A stretch of DNA of 64,000 bases from the NCBI RefSeq assembly GCF_046250175.1, contig NZ_CP176468.1; one strand, 5' to 3'. The stretch is from Psychromonas sp030397575. Lineage in GTDB: Bacteria > Pseudomonadota > Gammaproteobacteria > Enterobacterales > Psychromonadaceae. This document shows, piece after piece, positions 47,301 through 56,300 of the stretch. Under the pieces are notes generated by a model. It did not search any database. It saw only the letters and a list, made by a program, of their open reading frames with translations, and was not told the origin of the DNA. Position numbers and translations under genes: made by a program. Numbering within the stretch: the stretch's first letter is position 1; the number at the start of each line of letters is the position of its first letter.

Positions 47301-50300
47301 CGGTAGTAATAATTGAATCGACGCTGACCACTGGTGCGGTGGTATCAATCTCAATGGTTGTTGTTGCGCTATCGCTATGGCCGGCTTCATCACTCGCAGA
47401 CACACTTACTTCAACCTCACCTTCGGTTAAGTCAGGTAAAGTATCAGCCGCTAAACTCCAGGTCCCATTTTCGTTATTCACTGCGGTGTACTCAACCGCA
47501 TTGACTGTCACAATCACGGTGGCTGTTGGGTCGTCAATACTGCCGCTTAACGCAGGTGACGTCTCGTTAGTCACTAACGCATCAATACCCACGTTTAAGC
47601 CAGTCGTATCCACTTCAACCGTGCCAGTGTTTGTCGCGCTATTACCTGCCGCATCTGAAGCAGTGACAGTAATAATGGTTTCACCGTCATTCAGTGCAGG
47701 TAAGGTATTATCTGCTAATGTCCACGTACCATTAGCATTGTTGGTTGCTGTATATTCTTCACCATCGACTGTGATAGTAACCACAACATCTGCCGTGGGA
47801 TCATCAATCGTACCGGTGATCGCAGGAGTTGTATCATTGGTAATAATTGAATCGACGCTCACCACTGGTGCGGTGGTATCAATTTCAATGGTTGTTGTTG
47901 CGCTGTCGCTATGGCCGGCCTCATCACTCGCAGACACACTTACTTCAACATCCCCTTCGGTTAAGTCAGGTAAAGTATCAGCCGCTAAACTCCAGGTCCC
48001 ATTTTCGTTATTCACTGCGGTGTAATCAACCGCATTGACCGTCACAATCACGGTCGCAGTTGGGTCGTCAATACTGCCGCTTAACGCAGGTGACGTCTCG
48101 TTAGTCACTAACGCATCAATACTCACATTTAAGCCAGTCGTATCCACTTCGACCGTGCCGGTATTGGTTGCTGTATTACCTGCTGTATCAGTGGCCGTAG
48201 CCGTAATAACGATTTCACCATCATCCAGTGCAGGTAAGGTGTTATCCGCTAATGTCCACGTACCATTAGCATTGTTGGTTGCTGTATATTCAATATCATT
48301 GACCGTCACCACGACCGCGGCCGTTGGATCATCAATCGTACCGGTGATCGCAGGAGTTGTATCATTGGTAATAATTGAATCGACGCTGACCACTGGTGCG
48401 GTGGTATCAATTTCAATGGTTGTTGTTGCGCTGTCGCTATGGCCGGCCTCATCACTCGCAGACACACTTACTTCAACATCCCCTTCGGTTAAGTCAGGTA
48501 AAGTATCAGCCGCTAAACTCCAGGTCCCATTTTCGTTATTCACTGCGGTGTAATCAACCGCATTGACCGTCACAATCACGGTCGCAGTTGGGTCGTCAAT
48601 ACTGCCGCTTAACGCAGGTGACGTATCGTTAGTCACTAACGCATCAATACTCACATTTAAGCCAGTCGTATCCACTTCGACCGTGCCGGTATTGGTTGCT
48701 GTATTACCTGCTGTATCAGTGGCCGTAGCCGTAATAACGATTTCACCATCATCCAGTGCAGGTAAGGTGTTATCCGCTAATGTCCACGTACCATTAGCAT
48801 TGTTGGTTGCTGTATATTCAATATCATTGACCGTCACCACGACCGCGGCCGTTGGATCATCAATCGTACCGGTGATCGCAGGAGTTGTATCATTGGTAAT
48901 AATTGAATCGACGCTGACCACTGGTGCGGTGGTATCAATCTCAATGGTTGTTGTTGCGCTATCGCTATGGCCGGCTTCATCACTCGCAGACACACCTACT
49001 TCAACATCCCCTTCGGTTAAGTCAGGTAAAGTATCAGCCGCTAAACTCCAGGTCCCATTTTCGTTATTCACTGCGGTGTAATCAATCGCATTGACTGTCA
49101 CAATCACGGTGGCTGTTGGGTCGTCAATACTGCCGCTTAACGCAGGTGACGTCTCGTTAGTCACTAACGCATCAATACTCACGTTTAAGCCAGTCGTATC
49201 CACTTCGACCGTGCCGGTATTGGTTGCTGTATTACCTGCTGTATCAGTGGCCGTAGCCGTAATAATGGTTTCACCATCATTCAGTGCAGGTAAGGTATTA
49301 TCCGCTAATGTCCACGTACCATTAGCATTGTTGGTTGCTGTATATTCAATATCATTAACCATCACCACGACCACTGCAGTGCTGTCGTCAACACTCCCCG
49401 TTAACATCGGTGTGTTATCGGTAGTAATAATTGAATCGACGCTCACCACTGGTGCGGTGGTATCAATCTCAATGGTTGTTGTTGCGCTATCGCTATGGCC
49501 GGCTTCATCACTCGCAGATACACTCACTTCAACCTCACCTTCGGTTAAGTCAGGTAAAGTATCAGCCGCTAAACTCCAGGTTCCATTTTCGTTATTCACT
49601 GCGGTGTATTCAACCGCATTGACCGTCACAATCACAGTCGCAGTTGGGTCATCAATACTGCCGCTTAACGCAGGTGACGTCTCGTTAGTCACTAACGCAT
49701 CAATACTCACGTTTAAGCCAGTCGTATCTACTTCAACCGTACCGGTGTTTGTCGCGCTATTACCTGCCGCATCTGAAGCAGTGACGGTAATAATGGTTTC
49801 ACCATCATCCAGTGCAGGTAAAGTATTATCCGCTAATGTCCACGTACCATTAGCATTGTTGGTTGCTGTATATTCTTCACCATCGACTGTGATAGTAACC
49901 ACAACATCTGCCGTGGGATCATCAATCGTACCGGTGATCGCAGGAGTTGTATCATTGGTAATAATTGAATCGACGCTGACCACTGGTGCAGTCGTATCAA
50001 TCTCAATGGTTGTTGTTGCACTGTCGCTATGGCCAACCTCATCACTCGCAGACACACTCACTTCAACCTCACCTTCGGTTAAGTCAGGTAAAGTATCGGC
50101 CGCTAAACTCCAGGTTCCATTTTCGTTATTCACTGCGGTGTATTCAACCGCATTGACCGTCACAATCACAGTCGCAGTTGGGTCATCAATACTGCCGCTT
50201 AACGCAGGTGACGTCTCGTTAGTCACTAACGCATCAATACCCACGTTTAAGCCAGTCGTATCTACTTCAACCGTACCGGTGTTTGTCGCGCTATTACCTG

Positions 50301-53300
50301 CCGCATCTGAAGCGGTGACGGTAATAATGGTTTCACCATCATTCAGTGCAGGTAAAGTATTATCCGCTAATGTCCACGTACCATTAGCATTGTTGGTTGC
50401 TGTATATTCTTCACCATCGACTGTAATAGTAACCACAACATCTGCCGTGGGATCATCAATCGTGCCGGTGATCGCAGGAGTTGTATCATTGGTAATAATT
50501 GAATCGACGCTCACCACTGGTGCGGTGGTATCAATCTCAATGGTTGTTGTTGCGCTATCGCTATGGCCGGCTTCATCACTCGCAGATACACTCACTTCAA
50601 CCTCACCTTCGGTTAAGTCAGGTAAAGTATCAGCTGCTAAACTCCAGGTTCCATTTTCATTATTCACTGCGGTGTATTCAACCGCATTGACCGTCACAAT
50701 CACGATCGCAGTTGGGTCATCAATACTGCCGCTTAACGCAGGTGACGTCTCGTTAGTCACTAACGCATCAATACTCACGTTTAAGCCAGTCGTATCCACT
50801 TCGACCGTGCCGGTATTGGTTGCTGTATTACCTGCTGTATCAGTGGCCGTAGCCGTAATAATGGTTTCACCATCATTCAGTGCAGGTAAGGTATTATCCG
50901 CTAATGTCCACGTACCATTAGCATTGTTGGTTGCTGTATATTCAATATCATTAACCATCACCACGACCGCGGCCGTTGGATCATCAATCGTACCGGTGAT
51001 CGCAGGAGTTGTATCATTGGTAATAATTGAATCGACGCTGACCACTGGTGCGGTGGTATCAATCTCAATGGTTGTTGTTGCGCTATCGCTATGGCCGGCT
51101 TCATCACTCGCAGACACACCTACTTCAACATCCCCTTCGGTTAAGTCAGGTAAAGTATCAGCCGCTAAACTCCAGGTCCCATTTTCGTTATTCACTGCGG
51201 TGTAATCAATCGCATTGACTGTCACAATCACGGTGGCTGTTGGGTCGTCAATACTGCCGCTTAACGCAGGTGACGTCTCGTTAGTCACTAACGCATCAAT
51301 ACTCACGTTTAAGCCAGTCGTATCCACTTCAACCGTACCGGTGTTTGTCGCGCTATTACCTGCCGCATCTGAAGCGGTGACGGTAATAATGGTTTCACCA
51401 TCATCCAATGCAGGTAAGGTGTTATCCGCTAATGTCCACGTACCATTAGTATTGTTGGTTGCTGTATATTCAATGCCATTGACCGTCACCACGACCACTG
51501 CAGTGCTGTCGTCAACACTACCTGTTAACATCGGCGTGTTATCAGTAGTAATCGTTGAATCAACACTGACTACTGGGCTCGTAGTATCAATTTCTATTAC
51601 TTTTATATTAGTATCACTATTTCCTGAATTATCTTCAGCAACAACAACAATCTCAATTTCTCCTTCTGCTAAGTCAGGTAAAGTATCAGCCGCTAAACTC
51701 CAGGTGTTATCACCGTTATTCACTGCGGTGTACTCAACCGCATTGACCGTCACAATCACAGTGGCTGTTGGGTCATCAATACTGCCGCTTAACGCAGGTG
51801 ACGTCTCGTTAGTCACTAACGCATCAATACTCACGTTTAAGCCAGTCGTATCCACTTCAACCGTACCGGTATTGGTTGCTGTATTGCCTGCTGTATCAGT
51901 GGCAGTAGCCGTAATAACGATTTCACCATCATCCAATGCAGGTAAGGTGTTATCCGCTAATGTCCAAGTGCCATCAGTATTATTAGTCGCGTCATACTGA
52001 ACACCATCAACTATAACTTCAATAGAAGCTGTAGGATCATTTACAGTCCCTGTTAATTCTGGAGTAGTATCATTGGTATTAATTGAATCGACGCTGACCA
52101 CTGGTGCGGTGGTATCAATCTCAATGGTTGTTGTTGCACTGTCGCTATGGCCGGCCTCATCACTCGCAGATACACTTACTTCAACATCCCCTTCGGTTAA
52201 GTCAGGTAAAGTATCAGCCGCTAAACTCCAGGTTCCATTTTCGTTATTCACTGCGGTGTACTCAACCGCATTGACCGTCACAATCACAGTCGCAGTTGGG
52301 TCATCAATACTGCCGCTTAACGCAGGTGACGTCTCGTTAGTCACTAACGCATCAATACTCACGTTTAAGCCAGTCGTATCCACTTCAACCGTACCGGTAT
52401 TGGTTGCTGTATTGCCTGCTGTATCAGTGGCAGTAGCCGTAATAACGATTTCACCATCATCCAGTGCAGGTAAAGTATTATCCGCTAATGTCCACGTACC
52501 ATTAGCATTGTTGGTTGCTGTATATTCTTCACCATCGACTGTGATAGTAACCACAACATCTGCCGTGGGATCATCAATCGTACCGGTGATCGCAGGAGTT
52601 GTATCATTGGTGATAATTGAATCGACGCTCACCACTGGTGCGGTGGTATCAATCTCAATGGTTGTTGTTGCGCTATCGCTATGGCCGGCTTCATCACTCG
52701 CAGATACACTCACTTCAACCTCACCTTCGGTTAAGTCAGGTAAAGTATCAGCTGCTAAACTCCAGGTTCCATTTTCATTATTCACTGCGGTGTACTCAAC
52801 CGCATTGACCGTCACAATCACGATCGCAGTTGGGTCATCAATACTGCCGCTTAACGCAGGTGACGTCTCGTTAGTCACTAACGCATCAATACTCACGTTT
52901 AAGCCAGTCGTATCTACTTCAACCGTACCGGTGTTTGTCGCGCTATTACCTGCCGCATCTGAAGCGGTGACGGTAATAATGGTTTCACCATCATTCAGTG
53001 CAGGTAAAGTATTATCCGCTAATGTCCACGTACCATTAGCATTGTTGGTTGCTGTATATTCAATATCATTGACCGTCACCACAACCGCGGCCGTTGGATC
53101 ATCAATCGTACCGGTGATCGCAGGAGTTGTATCATTGGTAATAATTGAATCGACGCTCACCACTGGTGCGGTGGTATCAATCTCAATGGTTGTTGTTGCG
53201 CTGTCGCTATGGCCGGCTTCATCACTCGCAGACACACTTACTTCAACATCCCCTTCGGTTAAGTCAGGTAAAGTATCAGCTGCTAAACTCCAGGTCCCAT

Positions 53301-56300
53301 TTTCATTATTCACTGCGGTGTACTCAACCGCATTGACCGTCACAATCACGGTCGCAGTTGGGTCGTCAATACTGCCGCTTAACGCAGGTGACGTTTCGTT
53401 AGCCACTAACGCATCAATACTCACATTTAAGCCAGTCGTATCCACTTCAACCGTGCCAGTGTTTGTCGCGCTATTACCTGCCGCATCTGAAGCAGTGACG
53501 GTAATAATGGTTTCACCATCATCCAGTGCAGGTAAAGTATTATCTGCTAATGTCCACGTACCATTAGCATTGTTGGTTGCTGTATATTCTTCACCATCGA
53601 CTGTGATAGTAACCACAACATCTGCCGTGGGATCATCAATCGTACCGGTGATCGCAGGAGTTGTATCATTGGTGATAATTGAATCGACGCTCACCACTGG
53701 TGCGGTGGTATCAATCTCAATGGTTGTTGTTGCGCTGTCGCTATGGCCGGCTTCATCACTCGCAGACACACTTACTTCAACATCCCCTTCGGTTAAGTCA
53801 GGTAAAGTATCAGCTGCTAAACTCCAGGTTCCATTTTCATTATTCACTGCGGTGTACTCAACCGCATTGACCGTCACAATCACGATCGCAGTTGGGTCAT
53901 CAATACTGCCGCTTAACGCAGGTGACGTCTCGTTAGTCACTAACGCATCAATACTCACATTTAAGCCAGTCGTATCTACTTCGACCGTGCCGGTATTGGT
54001 TGCTGTATTACCTGCTGTATCAGTGGCCGTAGCCGTAATAACGATTTCACCATCATCCAGTGCAGGTAAGGTGTTATCCGCTAATGTCCACGTACCATTA
54101 GCATTGTTGGTTGCTGTATATTCAATATCATTGACCGTCACCACGACCGCGGCCGTTGGATCATCAATCGTACCGGTGATCGCAGGAGTTGTATCATTGG
54201 TAATAATTGAATCGACGCTGACCACTGGTGCGGTGGTATCAATCTCAATGGTTGTTGTTGCGCTATCGCTATGGCCGGCTTCATCACTCGCAGACACACT
54301 TACTTCAACATCCCCTTCGGTTAAGTCAGGTAAAGTATCAGCCGCTAAACTCCAGGTTCCATTTTCGTTATTCACTGCGGTGTATTCAACCGCATTGACC
54401 GTCACAATCACAGTCGCAGTTGGGTCATCAATACTGCCGCTTAACGCAGGTGACGTCTCGTTAGTCACTAACGCATCAATACTCACGTTTAAGCCAGTCG
54501 TATCCACTTCGACCGTGCCGGTATTGGTTGCTGTATTACCTGCTGTATCAGTGGCCGTAGCCGTAATAATGGTTTCACCATCATTCAGTGCAGGTAAGGT
54601 ATTATCCGCTAATGTCCACGTACCATTAGCATTGTTGGTTGCTGTATATTCAATATCATTAACCATCACCACGACCACTGCAGTGCTGTCGTCAACACTC
54701 CCCGTTAACATCGGTGTGTTATCGGTAGTAATAATTGAATCGACGCTCACCACTGGTGCGGTGGTATCAATCTCAATGGTTGTTGTTGCGCTATCGCTAT
54801 GGCCGGCTTCATCACTCGCAGATACACTCACTTCAACCTCACCTTCGGTTAAGTCAGGTAAAGTATCAGCCGCTAAACTCCAGATCCCATTTTCGTTATT
54901 CACTGCGGTGTAATCAACCGCATTGACCGTCACAATCACGATCGCAGTTGGGTCGTCAATGCTACCGCTTAACGCAGGTGACGTCTCGTTAGTCACTAAC
55001 GCATCAATACTCACGTTTAAGCCAGTCGTATCCACTTCGACCGTGCCGGTATTGGTTGCTGTATTGCCTGCAGTATCAGTGGCGGTAGCCGTAATAACGA
55101 TTTCACCATCATCCAGTGCAGGTAAAGTATTATCCGCTAATGTCCACGTACCATTAGCATTGTTGGTTGCTGTATATTCAATATCATTGACCGTCACCAC
55201 AACCGCGGCCGTTGGATCATCAATCGTACCGGTGATCGCAGGAGTTGTATCATTGGTAATAATTGAATCGACGCTCACCACTGGTGCGGTGGTATCAATC
55301 TCAATGGTTGTTGTTGAACTATCGCTATGGCCAACCTCATCACTCGCAGACACACTTACTTCAACATCCCCTTCGGTTAAGTCAGGTAAAGTATCAGCTG
55401 CTAAACTCCAGGTTCCATTTTCGTTATTCACTGCGGTGTACTCAACCGCATTGACCGTCACAATCACGATCGCAGTTGGGTCATCAATACTGCCGCTTAA
55501 CGCAGGTGACGTCTCGTTAGTCACTAACGCATCAATACTCACGTTTAAGCCAGTCGTATCCACTTCAACCGTACCGGTATTGGTTGCTGTATTGCCTGCT
55601 GTATCAGTGGCAGTAGCCGTAATAACGATTTCACCATCATCCAATGCAGGTAAGGTGTTATCCGCTAATGTCCAAGTGCCATCAGTATTATTAGTCGCTT
55701 CATACTGAACACCATCAACTATAACTTCAATAGAAGCTGTAGGATCATTTACAGCCCCTGTTAATTCTGGAGTAGTATCATTGGTAATAATTGAATCGAC
55801 GCTGACCACTGGTGCGGTGGTATCAATCTCAATGGTTGTTGTTGCGCTGTCGCTATGGCCTGCCTCATCACTCGCAGACACACTCACTTCAACTTCACCT
55901 TCTGCTAATTCAGAAAGAAGGTCACCATCTAAAGTCCAAGTCCCATCGCCATTATTTACCGCATCATAATCAACACCATTAAGTGTTACTACAATATCTG
56001 CTGTAGCATCATTAATAGAACCTGTTAGCGTTGGTAGGGTGTTATTGGTAACTAAACTATCTATTGTCACTTCTACAGGGATCATATCAACAATAATAGT
56101 GTCTGTTATAGTGTCGGCATTGCCTTGTTCATCAATCATAGTCACCGATAAAGTCGTCTCCCCTTCATCTAGAGGTTCAACGGTATTTTCATCTAATTGC
56201 CAAGTGCCATCACCATTATTAGTAGCGACATAGTCAATGCCTTCAATCGTTAATATAACTTCTGCATTAGGATCTTTTACTGACCCCTTAAACCCTGGAC

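Noticed and set aside
44324..48025. 1233-codon plus-strand ORF opposite the adhesin
   Set aside because: A by-product of repeat codon composition: it repeats with the 528-bp period, has no ribosome site or domain, and lies wholly antisense to the adhesin.
52073..54913. 946-codon plus-strand ORF opposite the adhesin
   Set aside because: Same cause as above; breaks occur wherever a repeat copy has a single-base change.
46015..55821. CRISPR-like or satellite array
   Set aside because: The repeats are long coding domains in a single intact reading frame; no short repeats with unique spacers, no cas genes.
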